Positions 1-8,664 of a DNA stretch of 33,637 nucleotides are shown piece by piece. The translations under genes were made by a program, and so were the position numbers. The notes below the pieces were generated by a model that ran no database searches, was not told where the DNA came from, and was given only the letters and a program-made list of their open reading frames with translations. The stretch covers positions 1-33,637 of the forward strand of contig MNXP01000010.1 in assembly GCA_001872625.1 (NCBI GenBank), read 5' to 3'. This DNA comes from Bacteroidetes bacterium CG2_30_33_31. Lineage in GTDB: Bacteria > Bacteroidota > Bacteroidia > Bacteroidales > UBA1556. Within the stretch, counting starts at the first letter, position 1, and every line of letters starts with the position of its first letter.

Positions 1-1054
1 CTAAAAATGTTAATATAAATATTGTAATCCAGAAGCTGAAATCTATAATTAAAAGTTCATTAATAAGTTTAAAATCAAGCAAGTAAAATAATAAACTTAT
101 GGCTGCAAATATTGTTGTTAAACCTAAAAGTAGTATTCTCGGCGGCTGAACCATTTGATAAACTTTATCCATAAAATCAATATTTCCTTTCAAGAATAAA
201 TCTTTTATTCCTGGTAAAAAATATCTGTTGAAATATACAAATTGTGCCGATAACCATCTTTTTCTTTGGTTTTCAAAGACTTCCGTATTTTGAACTTTCT
301 CGTCGTAAACTAAAGCATCTTCTACATAATCAATGATTTTATTTCCTTGTAATAATCTTAATTCCAGTTCTTTATCAAATCCACCAACAGCATCAATTTT
401 CTGCATGGTAGACTTAAAGAATGAATATTCAAAGGCCATTCCCGAACCAATTAGAGCCGAGGAAAGCCCTAATGCACGATGACCTAATCTATATATATGA
501 TTGTTGATTTCTTCTGATACGGCATCAAGAATGGCAAAGTTCGTATTAGTGTTTTTAGCTACCCGATGCCCCTGAACACTCACAAATCCTCTATCGAATG
601 CTTGATTAAATTTGCTGAGAAATTGATATTCCATAATATTATCGGCATCTAAAATCAAAGCTATATCATATTCATTACCAATTATTTCCATTGCTTTATT
701 TAAAGCCTTCGATTTGGTACTTTTGGTGAAACTAACTTCTATTAATTTAATAGGAAGTTGAGCCAATTTATCAAGAGTCTCCTTTTTGAAAGTATCTGCT
801 ATAATTACCACGTCAAATAATTCGGTAGGATAATCTTGTTTTAGAGCCTCTGACGCCACTTCAATTATTACATTATCTTCTTTGTAGCCTGGAATTAGTA
901 CTGCAAATTTGCGCTTTCTTTTTTCAAGAAGATTCTTTGGTTTATATCCAATTCTTCCGGCTATGGCAAAGATGAATATATAAATTGCCGCAAAGCCCAA
1001 GTAAATAAAAATTATTATCTCGATAATATTTACTATAATTTTAAATATCTCCAT
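1..1054 (-). CDS. Processive-type family 2 glycosyltransferase, C-terminus beyond window
   Basis: Reading the minus strand from an ATG at 1054 gives about 351 codons with no stop to the window edge, so the gene is partial. The N-terminus is a membrane segment (about residues 5-33). A GT-A domain follows, with AVLIPGYKED, the metal-binding ILDADN, a GSGMAFE stretch, VEDALVYDEK and NQRKRW. The last is the QxxRW signature of processive inverting glycosyltransferases (cellulose, chitin and hyaluronan synthase type). Two further hydrophobic segments lie near the window edge. It probably makes or modifies a surface polysaccharide at the inner membrane from a nucleotide sugar; the sugar cannot be read from the sequence. 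The start overlaps the end of the upstream glycosyltransferase by 14 nt, so the two are translationally coupled. Confidence 0.85.
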   Translation of the reverse strand, partial: MEIFKIIVNIIEIIIFIYLGFAAIYIFIFAIAGRIGYKPKNLLEKRKRKFAVLIPGYKEDNVIIEVASEALKQDYPTELFDVVIIADTFKKETLDKLAQLPIKLIEVSFTKSTKSKALNKAMEIIGNEYDIALILDADNIMEYQFLSKFNQAFDRGFVSVQGHRVAKNTNTNFAILDAVSEEINNHIYRLGHRALGLSSALIGSGMAFEYSFFKSTMQKIDAVGGFDKELELRLLQGNKIIDYVEDALVYDEKVQNTEVFENQRKRWLSAQFVYFNRYFLPGIKDLFLKGNIDFMDKVYQMVQPPRILLLGLTTIFAAISLLFYLLDFKLINELLIIDFSFWITIFILTFL

Positions 1055-1991
1055 TCTTTAGGCTTTTTAGTGTATTATTTTTGTGAATATTTCTGTTGAA
1101 TATATTTTCCACGTTCCAAATTATTGCGCTCTGAAAAGCTCTAAGAAGCTTATAATTTCGCTTAAATAGGAATGATAGGTAATTCTTTGGAATTGATATT
1201 AATATTTGAAACATTAGGCTTATAATAAATTGAAAACCAAATAAATTGCGTCTCATAAAAACAATTCTATTTCGGGCAATATAATGAATTTTTAATGGGC
1301 TATCTTTACCAGTACTGATAGATTCTTTGTGAAAAATTGTAGATTCGGCTACATAATAAATTTTATATCCTGCTTTTTTTATTCTTTCAAACCAGTCGTG
1401 TTCTTCGTAATAAAGGAAGAAAATATCTGCCATAAGTCCAACTTTTTCAATCACTGATCGAGGAATCATCATAGCGGCACCATGCCCAAAAGGCATCTCA
1501 GAAGTCTTCTCATATTGTCCTTCATCTTTTTGCCTATAGCCAATCAAATTATTACGCATCGTATAAGGATTCATTGGCGTGTAGCCAGCATATTGTATGA
1601 ACTCTGGGTTAAAAAAGAATTTTATCTTTGGACTTACAACGCCAATCTCTGGATTTAGCTCGAGTTTTTCTACTAAAGGCTCTATTAAATTCACTGTTAC
1701 TTCAGTGTCATTATTAATAAAAAGCAAATATTTTCCCTTGGATTCTAATATTCCTAAATTATTTCCTCCAGCGAAACCTAAATTTTTCTGGCTCTTAATA
1801 AGCTTTATTTCAGGATATTGCTCTAAAATAATATCAGGATTATCGCTTGGAGATGCATTATCTACAACAATTACTTCAATATTTGAATATGAGACCTTTC
1901 GCAAACTTGCTAAAAGTTCCATGGTGATTTTGGATTGGTTATAATTTACTGTGATGATAGAGACTAATGGCTCATTTTCTCTGGTTTTCAT
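1041..1991 (-). CDS. Family 2 glycosyltransferase (rhamnosyltransferase/WbbL-like)
   Basis: This 316-aa GT-A enzyme has VSIITVNYNQ at residues 10-19, IVVDNAS at 41-47 and NLGFAGGNNLG at 70-80. FINNDTEV (91-98) is the DxD-like metal and nucleotide-sugar site. GHGAAMMIPR, followed by FFLYYEEHDWFERI, provides the acceptor-side acidic residues. This order is that of the WbbL/rhamnosyltransferase-like GT2 group, which adds single sugars to lipid-linked glycans. A hydrophobic stretch near the C-terminus may dock it to the membrane. The start is the first ATG of the frame at 1991. It overlaps the following glycosyltransferase gene by 14 nt and forms a polysaccharide-assembly operon with it. The actual sugar donor is unknown. 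Confidence 0.87.
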   Translation of the reverse strand: MKTRENEPLVSIITVNYNQSKITMELLASLRKVSYSNIEVIVVDNASPSDNPDIILEQYPEIKLIKSQKNLGFAGGNNLGILESKGKYLLFINNDTEVTVNLIEPLVEKLELNPEIGVVSPKIKFFFNPEFIQYAGYTPMNPYTMRNNLIGYRQKDEGQYEKTSEMPFGHGAAMMIPRSVIEKVGLMADIFFLYYEEHDWFERIKKAGYKIYYVAESTIFHKESISTGKDSPLKIHYIARNRIVFMRRNLFGFQFIISLMFQILISIPKNYLSFLFKRNYKLLRAFQSAIIWNVENIFNRNIHKNNTLKSLKNGDI

Positions 1992-2333
1992 AAAGTACCC
2001 TTCGGTTTAATATTGAATTAGCGATAAATGTACATTCGTTAAAATGCTAATTACAAAAAAATTTTTGGAATATTAGTTTTTCTTAATGAATAGGCCTTAG
2101 TTGTTGCTTTATCGTAAATTGCAACGCCTTTAATAATTATTTATATGATAAGATACTATCAGTAAAATACATATAAACAATAGTTTAGAATAAATTATTA
2201 AATTCGTATTCGATAGGAATCTTATCTTTAATATTTCAATCGATATTAATAATAAGAAGATTAAGCAATTCCAAATCTTCTAAATTATCATTTTGGGAAT
2301 TAATGTAAGCATTTTGGAATGCCTATTATTGAG
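1992..2333. other. Non-coding gap of 342 nt
   Basis: This AT-rich gap lies between the glycosyltransferase operon and the end of the FAH-family gene. It must hold the glycosyltransferase promoter on the minus strand, but I see no TAnnTTTG element in it. The only structure noticed is a weak inverted repeat, GTTGC/GCAAC, around 2105-2130. No open frame is worth calling. Confidence 0.5.
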
Positions 2334-2945
2334 CTATTTTATCGTTGTTTTTAACATTAGCTTGTCTTCTATATATGCTTCTAAAACACTGCCTATTTGC
2401 ACTGATCCAACTCCAGCAGGGGTGCCAGTATAAATTAAATCTCCCATCTTTAAGGTTACAAATTTTGATACATAAGCGATAATTTTTTCGATATTAAATA
2501 GCATATCTTCACTATTGCCTTGTTGAGCTAAGTTTCCATCTTTTAGCATTTTAAAGTGTATAGATGAGAGATTATCAAAATATTTTTTAGAAATAAATTC
2601 ACTTAAGGCAGCCGAGTTATCAAAGGCTTTTGCAGGCTCCCAAGGAAGACCTTTTTTCTTCGCTTCGGATTGTATGTCTCGCGCTGTGAAATCAAAACCT
2701 ATCGCTATTGCATCATAATAATCGTGAGCAAATTTTTCATCAATATGCTTCCCAACTTTGCAAATCCTATATACCAATTCGGTTTCGTAGTGGAGATCTT
2801 TTGTAAACTCGGGATAATATAATGGCCTGTTTTTCAGCAATAAAGCGCTATCAGGTTTCATAAACCATACTGGGCTTTCAGGTACTTCATTATTAAGTTC
2901 TTTGGCATGTTCGCTATAATTTCTGCCTATACATATAATTTTCAT
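2334..2945 (-). CDS. Fumarylacetoacetate hydrolase (FAH) family protein
   Basis: This 203-aa protein matches the short single-domain FAHD1/acylpyruvase type. It begins with KIICIGRNYSEHAKEL. The metal-binding residues are in HYETEL (E54, E56) and in GFDFTARD (D85). Later conserved pieces are PWEPAKAFD and YTGTPAGVG. Family members hydrolyse or decarboxylate small 2-oxo or 1,3-dicarbonyl acids with Mg or Mn; the substrate here is unknown. The ATG at 2945 lies 6 nt after the stop of the upstream muramidase gene, so it is the last gene of the 5807-2334 unit. Its place beside a muramidase and an exonuclease does not explain its role. Confidence 0.9.
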   Translation of the reverse strand: MKIICIGRNYSEHAKELNNEVPESPVWFMKPDSALLLKNRPLYYPEFTKDLHYETELVYRICKVGKHIDEKFAHDYYDAIAIGFDFTARDIQSEAKKKGLPWEPAKAFDNSAALSEFISKKYFDNLSSIHFKMLKDGNLAQQGNSEDMLFNIEKIIAYVSKFVTLKMGDLIYTGTPAGVGSVQIGSVLEAYIEDKLMLKTTIK

Positions 2946-2951
2946 AACATT

Positions 2952-3758
2952 TTATTTTATGATGAATTCTTGTAATTGTAATTTATTTCCTCTAAAGACA
3001 TTAAGGTCAACATCATTATAAATTCCTGGCAATCGTCCCTTATTTGTGTATTGCCAAAATGTCCATTTATCGAAATAGGATGGAGGTACAAAATCGCCAT
3101 AATAGGCCAACCACAAAGGAAATTTATTGAATTTTGAATTATTTAAAAATAATGAATAATATTTTGGTGATGCGTAAATTATCGGATTAATTCCATATTC
3201 ATTTTTCAAAAGTTTTAGCAAATGGTAAATTCCATCTAGATAAGTTGTAAAAGCGATATCTCCTCTATCTTCCTCAATATCAAGAACTGGTGGGAGGTGG
3301 CCAGCACCTAATTTCACCATTTTTTTGAAATTATTAAACTGTAACAAACTGTTAACTTCTGGCCGATAATATAAATATGCACCACACAAAATTCCCAGTC
3401 TGTTGGCTTCACTCCAGTTTTCTTCAAAATATTTATCTACCAAATTAGCTCCTTCGGTAGCTTTTATATATGCAAATGAAATAGGATGCTTGTTGTTTTC
3501 GTTTATAACAATTAATTTTTCCCAGTTAATACGACCTTGATGCCTCGAAACGTCAATTCCAACAATTTGATAATTTCCAATATGAAAGCTTGAGAGGTTA
3601 TTTTTTGATGAAAATTGTGATTCAATTTTATAGGTAAAATATTTTATCTTATGAATAAATTCTTCATAATTTGACCAAATAAATGTGCCAGAAACAATAA
3701 TCAAAAAGATGATTACGCTTATAATCAATCGTTTATATTGAGAATATTGTTTCTTCAC
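2952..3758 (-). CDS. Membrane-anchored GH25 muramidase (lysozyme)
   Basis: This is a 268-aa protein with one N-terminal membrane helix (about residues 10-29) that lacks an obvious cleavage site, so it is probably anchored facing the periplasm. The rest is a glycoside hydrolase family 25 barrel: GIDVSRHQG with D69, FAYIKATEG with E102, and PPVLDIEED with the catalytic pair D160 and E162. GH25 enzymes cut the MurNAc-GlcNAc bond of peptidoglycan. The most likely role is cell-wall turnover rather than attack on rivals, because it is anchored and has no export or immunity partner nearby. It lies 9 nt after the exonuclease gene and 6 nt before the FAH gene. Confidence 0.92.
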   Translation of the reverse strand: MKKQYSQYKRLIISVIIFLIIVSGTFIWSNYEEFIHKIKYFTYKIESQFSSKNNLSSFHIGNYQIVGIDVSRHQGRINWEKLIVINENNKHPISFAYIKATEGANLVDKYFEENWSEANRLGILCGAYLYYRPEVNSLLQFNNFKKMVKLGAGHLPPVLDIEEDRGDIAFTTYLDGIYHLLKLLKNEYGINPIIYASPKYYSLFLNNSKFNKFPLWLAYYGDFVPPSYFDKWTFWQYTNKGRLPGIYNDVDLNVFRGNKLQLQEFIIK

Positions 3759-3767
3759 CGAATTTTT

Positions 3768-4577
3768 TTATTCTTTATTAAAATTTTTCAACCTAATATT
3801 TTGGACAATTTTTTTTGTGTAGAGAGGGAAATCTGATTTCATTATCCAGTCAAAATATTGTGGTTCACTTTTAAATGTTTCTGATACAGATTTGCCTTTA
3901 TATTTTCCAAAATTAAAAACTTCTTCACCATTATTATTATAAATTATTTGTCCAGCTAAATCGGCATTCTTGTTAAAATTTGAAAATTCTGCCAGTTTTT
4001 TAATGTCGTTAACCACAGGTTGGCTTATTTTGCAAAAAAGATCTTCAAAATCTTGACCTTGGTATCTTTCAATTTGAGCTTTCAGCACTTCATAAGTAGC
4101 TTCAATATCAGCAAGAGCCGAATGTGCATTCATCAATTTTTTGCCACAATAAAATTTATAAGCTGCCTTAAGTGTGCGCTGCTCCATACGGTAAAAGATA
4201 TTTTGGACATCTACCAATTTGCGATTTTTCATGTCGAAATCAAAGCCAGCTCTCATAAATTCCTCTGCCAAAAGTGGAATATCAAATTTGTTTGAGTTGT
4301 AACCAGCAAAATCGCATCCATTGATAAATTGATTTAATTTAGAAGCATAAGTTTTAAATGTCGGCATATCAACAACATCTTTATCGGTGATACCATGAAA
4401 AGAACTTGACTCTGCAGGTATTGGCATTTCTGGATTTATGCGTTGTTCGAGCTCCGACCTTTTTCCATTTGGTTCAATTTTTATTGCAGCAATTTCCACA
4501 ATCCTGTCTTTGGCTATATTTAATCCAGTGGTTTCCAGGTCAATAAACACAATTGGTTTGCTAATATTTAACTCCAT
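3768..4577 (-). CDS. DnaQ-like DEDDh 3'-5' exonuclease
   Basis: This 269-aa protein carries the complete DEDDh set: FIDLETTGL (D13, E15), NSNKFDIPLL (D99) and AHSALADIEA (H152, D157). The first 185 residues or so are the exonuclease domain, as in DNA polymerase III epsilon and exonuclease X. The C-terminus (about 215-265), with FNFGKYKGKSV and DWIMKSDFP, resembles the small DUF3820-type module often attached to such nucleases. It likely trims 3' ends in DNA repair or replication. It is not the polymerase subunit itself, as no polymerase or PHP part is present. The start ATG at 4577 gives the motif its usual distance from the N-terminus. Confidence 0.9.
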   Translation of the reverse strand: MELNISKPIVFIDLETTGLNIAKDRIVEIAAIKIEPNGKRSELEQRINPEMPIPAESSSFHGITDKDVVDMPTFKTYASKLNQFINGCDFAGYNSNKFDIPLLAEEFMRAGFDFDMKNRKLVDVQNIFYRMEQRTLKAAYKFYCGKKLMNAHSALADIEATYEVLKAQIERYQGQDFEDLFCKISQPVVNDIKKLAEFSNFNKNADLAGQIIYNNNGEEVFNFGKYKGKSVSETFKSEPQYFDWIMKSDFPLYTKKIVQNIRLKNFNKE

Positions 4578-4649
4578 AATTGATAATAATTTATAGGGGC
4601 TAAGATATAGAAAAAATTGAGGGTTTTAGATGAAATTACTAAAAGTATT

Positions 4650-5807
4650 TTATGCTGTTTGGCTCTGTGGATAAGGATTGGATGCCAACACATTGGTTAC
4701 CGACTTGAATTCACTGCGTATCAATGTCCAACGGTTTGGATATTTCTGCATCAGAATAATAATTTTCTTGGAATGCTTTTTTAATGCATCGCTTATGGCT
4801 GGTGCACTTATGGGCGTTTCAAGAGCTTGACCAATAGTGGAACCAGTGAGTTTTTGATGTGTTACCACAACTTTATTTGCTGCTGTTTCAAGGCGATTTA
4901 AAAGAGTATAAGTTTTACGATATTTATCTTCTTGAACTTCTTCTTTTACCATATTGCTTTTATTATCCACAAGTTCTATGTCCTTGAAATGCCAATCTTC
5001 AATAATTATTAATGGTTTTGTAGGATCAAAATCAGAGAAATAAGCAAAATCAAAAGCATCTTTTATCCACATTTCCATTAACTCAAAGTTTTCTTTGAAA
5101 TTTATTATATATCTTTCAGCTTCAGTGCTTAAGCTTATATCAATTTTTTTTGAATCGGAAAGTTTTTTAATAATAAAATTTGCAAAGTCTATTTTTATTT
5201 TACCGAATTTTAAATCGTTTTCTGTAAGGTTAGATTCAAAAAATTTCGCCTTATCTCGCATTCTGGCAATATAAATTTTAAATTTCTGAAAGTCGTTGAT
5301 TTGTGCTTCGCGCTGTTTTCGAGCCGAAAGGATTGCATTATTGACAATGTTTTCAATGATATTTTTGCTTGAAGTGGCTAAAATATCGCTGCCTTGTTTC
5401 AATCCAAAATTTGTAGCATCCTTGTTGAAATATAAAAAATATAAATCAAACTTTTTATCATTGTTGTTTTTGATTTTTGTAAGCAAGATACTGTTGTTAA
5501 CTTCTTGAAATACTTCTTTTTGAGTACTTTCCGTATTTGAATTTTTAAAGGTTAAATTTGATTCATCAAGCCAATTCTGATTATTTCCTCTTTCGCGTAA
5601 AAGTTGAATCTGATTGTAATCAAAATCAACATCAAAATTTAAGTCAATAGGAGAAGTGGCGCCTCTTTCTACACTTAATGCCTTTAATCCTTTCGTTTCA
5701 TTGTCGAAAAATATTGCAATCATTTTATTCAAATTTGGCAATAATCCCGACAAACTTTGCAGTATGTAGGCAGATTCAGAATGAAGAATGGGAAGATTTT
5801 CTGACAT
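4650..5807 (-). CDS. Unrecognised 385-aa protein with possible C-terminal helix-turn-helix
   Basis: I do not recognise this family. The protein is soluble, with no signal peptide or membrane helix. The middle is rich in Lys, Asn and Phe and may be partly coiled (around ISLSTEAERY). The last 80 residues or so are helical: a stretch beginning LETAANKVVV is followed by ISAPAISDALKKHSKK and YPNRWTLIRSEF, which could be a winged-helix-like fold. The N-terminus mentions no known sensor motif. It heads a minus-strand unit with the exonuclease, muramidase and FAH genes; the gap to the exonuclease is 72 nt. A TATATTTG element on the minus strand at 5848-5841 lies just ahead of the ATG at 5807. Length and codon use look like those of a real gene. 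Confidence 0.75.
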   Translation of the reverse strand: MSENLPILHSESAYILQSLSGLLPNLNKMIAIFFDNETKGLKALSVERGATSPIDLNFDVDFDYNQIQLLRERGNNQNWLDESNLTFKNSNTESTQKEVFQEVNNSILLTKIKNNNDKKFDLYFLYFNKDATNFGLKQGSDILATSSKNIIENIVNNAILSARKQREAQINDFQKFKIYIARMRDKAKFFESNLTENDLKFGKIKIDFANFIIKKLSDSKKIDISLSTEAERYIINFKENFELMEMWIKDAFDFAYFSDFDPTKPLIIIEDWHFKDIELVDNKSNMVKEEVQEDKYRKTYTLLNRLETAANKVVVTHQKLTGSTIGQALETPISAPAISDALKKHSKKIIILMQKYPNRWTLIRSEFKSVTNVLASNPYPQSQTA

Positions 5808-5840
5808 ATTCTAATGAATGATTATAACTAAAATCGACGG

Positions 5841-5848
5841 CAAATATA
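5841..5848 (-). promoter_or_regulatory. -7 promoter element (TATATTTG) for the 5807-2334 unit
   Basis: It exactly matches the Bacteroidota TAnnTTTG -7 element on the minus strand, 33 nt ahead of the ATG at 5807. I see no good TTG at the -33 position. Confidence 0.5.
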
Positions 5849-6000
5849 ATTCATTTTTAAGTAAATTATTAAAAAAAATTAATTTAATTAAGTAAAATAT
5901 TAAGCGTAGTTAAAATTTATTAAGTTTTTGAACTTACTTATTTATTTTATTAAGCAGCTAAATTATACTTAAATACTTTATAATTAACATTATATGATTA

Positions 6001-6008
6001 TATTTTTG
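6001..6008 (+). promoter_or_regulatory. -7 promoter element (TATTTTTG)
   Basis: This matches TAnnTTTG and lies 48 nt before the ATG at 6057, which supports that small gene being expressed. No clear -33 TTG is present. Confidence 0.45.
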
Positions 6009-6056
6009 CATCATAAATAATACTTTCAATTTTTTAAATGCTTAATTATATTTAAT

Positions 6057-6566
6057 ATGAAAAACTCCTTGCTTATCTCCTACAAAATTCCCTATTTTAT
6101 CACACGTATTTTCAAATTTGATAATTATGATTGGCTAAAAAATCATGACTTCACTTTTGTAACTAATAGAAATGATGTATTAAATTCATTTATTTTTAAA
6201 TTAAAAATTAAAAAGAATTTTATTCTGAATAAGACCTTTAGGTTTTTGAGGTTATTTATCAAATCTCTTTTTAAAGGATTTTACAAAATTATATATGTTG
6301 GGAACGTTTTTGAAAATAAAATTAACAAGCAATTAACTCATAATATTGTGAAAAAGCCATTAGATAATCGGACAAAGAGTGTGGTCAAAAATTATAACGG
6401 TTTTTATACCAAAAGGACTTTTGAAGAGTTTGAGCCAGAGGATGAGAAAGGGAAAAGAGAAAAAATTATTGAGTTATTTCAAAAATATTTTGCTTCTGGG
6501 AAAACCGAAATGGAGGAAAATTCAAACAGAAATAATAGAATGTATAAAGGTAACTCATTGAAATAG
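6057..6566 (+). CDS. Small basic protein of unknown function
   Basis: This is a 169-aa frame on the plus strand that I do not recognise. The N-terminal two thirds is basic and aromatic (many Lys, Phe, Ile, Asn). The C-terminal third is charged, with FEEFEPEDEKGKREK. No signal peptide or clear membrane helix is seen. Evidence for expression is indirect: a consensus -7 element 48 nt upstream, no competing gene, and convergence on a lipid-kinase gene. The composition is close to that expected of AT-rich random sequence, so a spurious frame cannot be excluded. Confidence 0.45.
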   Translation: MKNSLLISYKIPYFITRIFKFDNYDWLKNHDFTFVTNRNDVLNSFIFKLKIKKNFILNKTFRFLRLFIKSLFKGFYKIIYVGNVFENKINKQLTHNIVKKPLDNRTKSVVKNYNGFYTKRTFEEFEPEDEKGKREKIIELFQKYFASGKTEMEENSNRNNRMYKGNSLK

Positions 6567-6578
6567 TGCATTTATTAG

Positions 6579-6601
6579 ATAATTGCCTTTGTTGGCATTA
6601 T
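6579..6601. terminator. Possible bidirectional hairpin between convergent genes
   Basis: An 8-bp stem with one bulge (ATAATTGCC / GGCATTAT, 6-nt loop) lies between the ends of the genes at 6566 and 6614. It has no real T-tract, so this is a weak call. Confidence 0.3.
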
Positions 6602-6613
6602 ATAATCACTTTC

Positions 6614-7504
6614 TTATTTCCAAAAGACTTCAATATCCTTTTGCAGACAATATATTTCAACTGGAGTGCTTCCAAGTAATTCGCCGTCAGGTGCAAGAAG
6701 TTTTTTCGTGCTGCTATTAATTTTTAATTTCTTCGCTTTAAAAACTTCAATTTCAGGCATTTCAATATGTTTGCCAGTGAATATTTTAGGAAAACTTTGT
6801 AAAAGTTTAATTCTACTTAATTTACTTGCAATTATCACATCCAAGAAACCATCATCAATTTCGGCATCGGGTGCCATTAAAAAATTTGCTGTATATCTGG
6901 TATTTGAAATTTCTACAAAAGTGCATTCACGTTCAAATTTTTTTTCATCAATTTCAAAATTCAACAAATCTGTTTTCAAAAAGATTGTTCGAAATAGAAC
7001 AGCAAAAGTGTAAGAAATATTTCCAAAAGCCTTTAATTTTCGAGCTGTTTCAGAAACATCTGTTACAAATCCAAGCCCAAGTATATTCAAAAAATAGAAA
7101 TTCTTACCTTCGCACTTGTATTTTCCTACGTCCACAAGACGAGTCTTCTGATTAGCAATTATGTCAATTGATTCTTTCCACAAAATATTGGTAAGACCTA
7201 AATCGCGAGCAAAGGCGTTGCCAGTGCCAAGAGGCACAATACCAATAGGAATCTTTTTCTCTCCTTTGTTTTGGTAATATCCATTTATTACTTCGTAAAG
7301 TGTGCCGTCGCCTCCACAAGCAACCAAACCATCATATTTACTTAAGTCTGCGTCACGCACTATTTCGCAAGCATTATTAGGATAATCTGTCAATTTTAAT
7401 TCAATTTCCAGAGATTTTTCTTTAAAGTAATTTACAACTTTTGTAAGCTTATCCTTGGCTCGTCCATGACCAGCTTGTGGATTAAAAATTAATAAAATTT
7501 TCAT
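6614..7504 (-). CDS. Diacylglycerol/sphingosine kinase-type lipid kinase
   Basis: This 296-aa protein belongs to the DAGK catalytic-domain family (YegS/DgkB type). The sequence starts LLIFNPQAGHGRAK. GGDGT at residues 64-68 is the nucleotide-binding signature, and PLGTGNAFARDL follows at 91-102. The C-terminal half holds MAPDAEIDDGFLDV and the APDGELLG piece that closes the active site. It should phosphorylate a lipid alcohol such as diacylglycerol or a sphingoid base at the inner membrane; the substrate cannot be decided from sequence. It is a single gene, with a minus-strand TAATTTTG element at 7575-7568. The family length is about 300 aa, so it is complete. Confidence 0.9.
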   Translation of the reverse strand: MKILLIFNPQAGHGRAKDKLTKVVNYFKEKSLEIELKLTDYPNNACEIVRDADLSKYDGLVACGGDGTLYEVINGYYQNKGEKKIPIGIVPLGTGNAFARDLGLTNILWKESIDIIANQKTRLVDVGKYKCEGKNFYFLNILGLGFVTDVSETARKLKAFGNISYTFAVLFRTIFLKTDLLNFEIDEKKFERECTFVEISNTRYTANFLMAPDAEIDDGFLDVIIASKLSRIKLLQSFPKIFTGKHIEMPEIEVFKAKKLKINSSTKKLLAPDGELLGSTPVEIYCLQKDIEVFWK

Positions 7505-7567
7505 ATTTGTCGGCAGTCTTGCCTATCATTTGTACGGTTTATTGTGTTTGAGTTCTGATTTATACTA

Positions 7568-7575
7568 CAAAATTA
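7568..7575 (-). promoter_or_regulatory. -7 promoter element (TAATTTTG) for the lipid kinase
   Basis: It matches TAnnTTTG on the minus strand, 63 nt ahead of the ATG at 7504. Confidence 0.45.
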
Positions 7576-7635
7576 CATTTTTTTATCATAAAGCTAAAAT
7601 ATATAATTGGGAAAATCATTTTGCTAATTTTTCCA

Positions 7636-7643
7636 TACTTTTG
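7636..7643 (+). promoter_or_regulatory. -7 promoter element (TACTTTTG) directly before nrnA
   Basis: It matches TAnnTTTG and ends only 4 nt before the ATG at 7648. If used, the transcript would start at or just after the start codon, giving a leaderless mRNA or pointing to another promoter further up. Confidence 0.35.
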
Positions 7644-7647
7644 CAAG

Positions 7648-8664
7648 ATGATAGAATTTTCAAAACAGAAGCTTTCAGTACTTATTGAGAAAATAAATTC
7701 GGCTCAAAATATAGCTGTAATTACTCACACTAACCCTGATGGAGATACTGTTGGGGCATCATTATCAATTTATAAAATACTTTTGAATATGGGCAAAAAA
7801 GTGTCGGTGATTTCGCCAGACACTTTGCCGGAATTTTTGGAATGTTTGCCAAATGTTGAAGCTATTTTGACTTATGAAACACAAAAGAATGATGTAAAAT
7901 CAATTCTTCAAAATGCTGATTTAGTGTTTTGTATGGATTTTAATGCAAGTCATCGTGTAGGTATATTGACACATCAGCTTGATAAAGTTACTGCTTTCAA
8001 AATTTTGATAGATCATCATTTAATGCCTGATGAAAACTTCTTCGATTTGATATTTTCCTTCGACGAATCATCTTCCACTTCCGAGTTGCTTTTCCATCTT
8101 TTAAGAGAATCTGATTTGCTAAAATATTTCGATTCAGATATTGCAACATGTATTTATGTTGGAATTATGACTGATACTGGCTCTTTTTCTTTTGCCTGCA
8201 ATAGAAAAGAAGTTTTCGAAACCGTGGCGAGATTAGTTGAGTTGGGAGATATTAATTTGAAAAAGATTCATGACAACATTTATAATAGTTTTAGCGAGAG
8301 CAGATTGCGTTTTCTGGGCTTTTGTATAAACGAAAAATTGGTGGTCTTGCATGAATATCACGCTGCTTACATCTGGGTAAGTATGGAAGAAATGGAAAGG
8401 TTTAATGTTTCTGAGGGTGATTTGGAAGGTGTGGTAAATTATGCTCTATCTATCAAAGGTATTGTAATAGCAGCACTTTTGAAGGAAAGAAAGAATATTA
8501 TTAAGATGTCGTTTCGCTCAAAAGATGAGTTCTCGGTAAATAGTTTTGCCAAAGAAAATTTTGATGGTGGGGGACATATTAATGCAGCTGGTGGCAAATC
8601 TTCTTTGACAATGCAAGACACAATTGAAAAGTTAGTATCGCTCCTAAAAGGACTTAATTTATGA
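7648..8664 (+). CDS. nrnA: DHH/DHHA1 phosphoesterase, NrnA-type oligoribonuclease/pAp phosphatase
   Basis: This 338-aa enzyme has the DHH-family motifs in order: THTNPDGDTVGAS (D31, D33), FCMDFN (D97), IDHH at 121-124 and IMTDTGSF (D176). The C-terminal DHHA1 domain carries the substrate-binding DGGGHINAAGG. NrnA enzymes degrade nanoRNAs (2-5 nt) and dephosphorylate pAp, using Mn. I chose the ATG at 7648. The longer frame opens with a TTG at 7621 and adds nine residues that overlap the promoter element. The stop overlaps the start of the FKBP lipoprotein gene (ATGA), so the two are co-translated. Confidence 0.92.
   Translation: MIEFSKQKLSVLIEKINSAQNIAVITHTNPDGDTVGASLSIYKILLNMGKKVSVISPDTLPEFLECLPNVEAILTYETQKNDVKSILQNADLVFCMDFNASHRVGILTHQLDKVTAFKILIDHHLMPDENFFDLIFSFDESSSTSELLFHLLRESDLLKYFDSDIATCIYVGIMTDTGSFSFACNRKEVFETVARLVELGDINLKKIHDNIYNSFSESRLRFLGFCINEKLVVLHEYHAAYIWVSMEEMERFNVSEGDLEGVVNYALSIKGIVIAALLKERKNIIKMSFRSKDEFSVNSFAKENFDGGGHINAAGGKSSLTMQDTIEKLVSLLKGLNL

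Noticed and set aside
2093..2135. Inverted repeat GTTGC/GCAAC as a terminator in the 1992-2333 gap
   Set aside because: Only 5-6 bp with a 13-nt loop and no T-tract; not distinguishable from chance.
7621..7647. TTG-initiated extension of the NrnA-type protein
   Set aside because: Adds nine hydrophobic residues not typical of the family and runs through the promoter element; the ATG at 7648 fits better.
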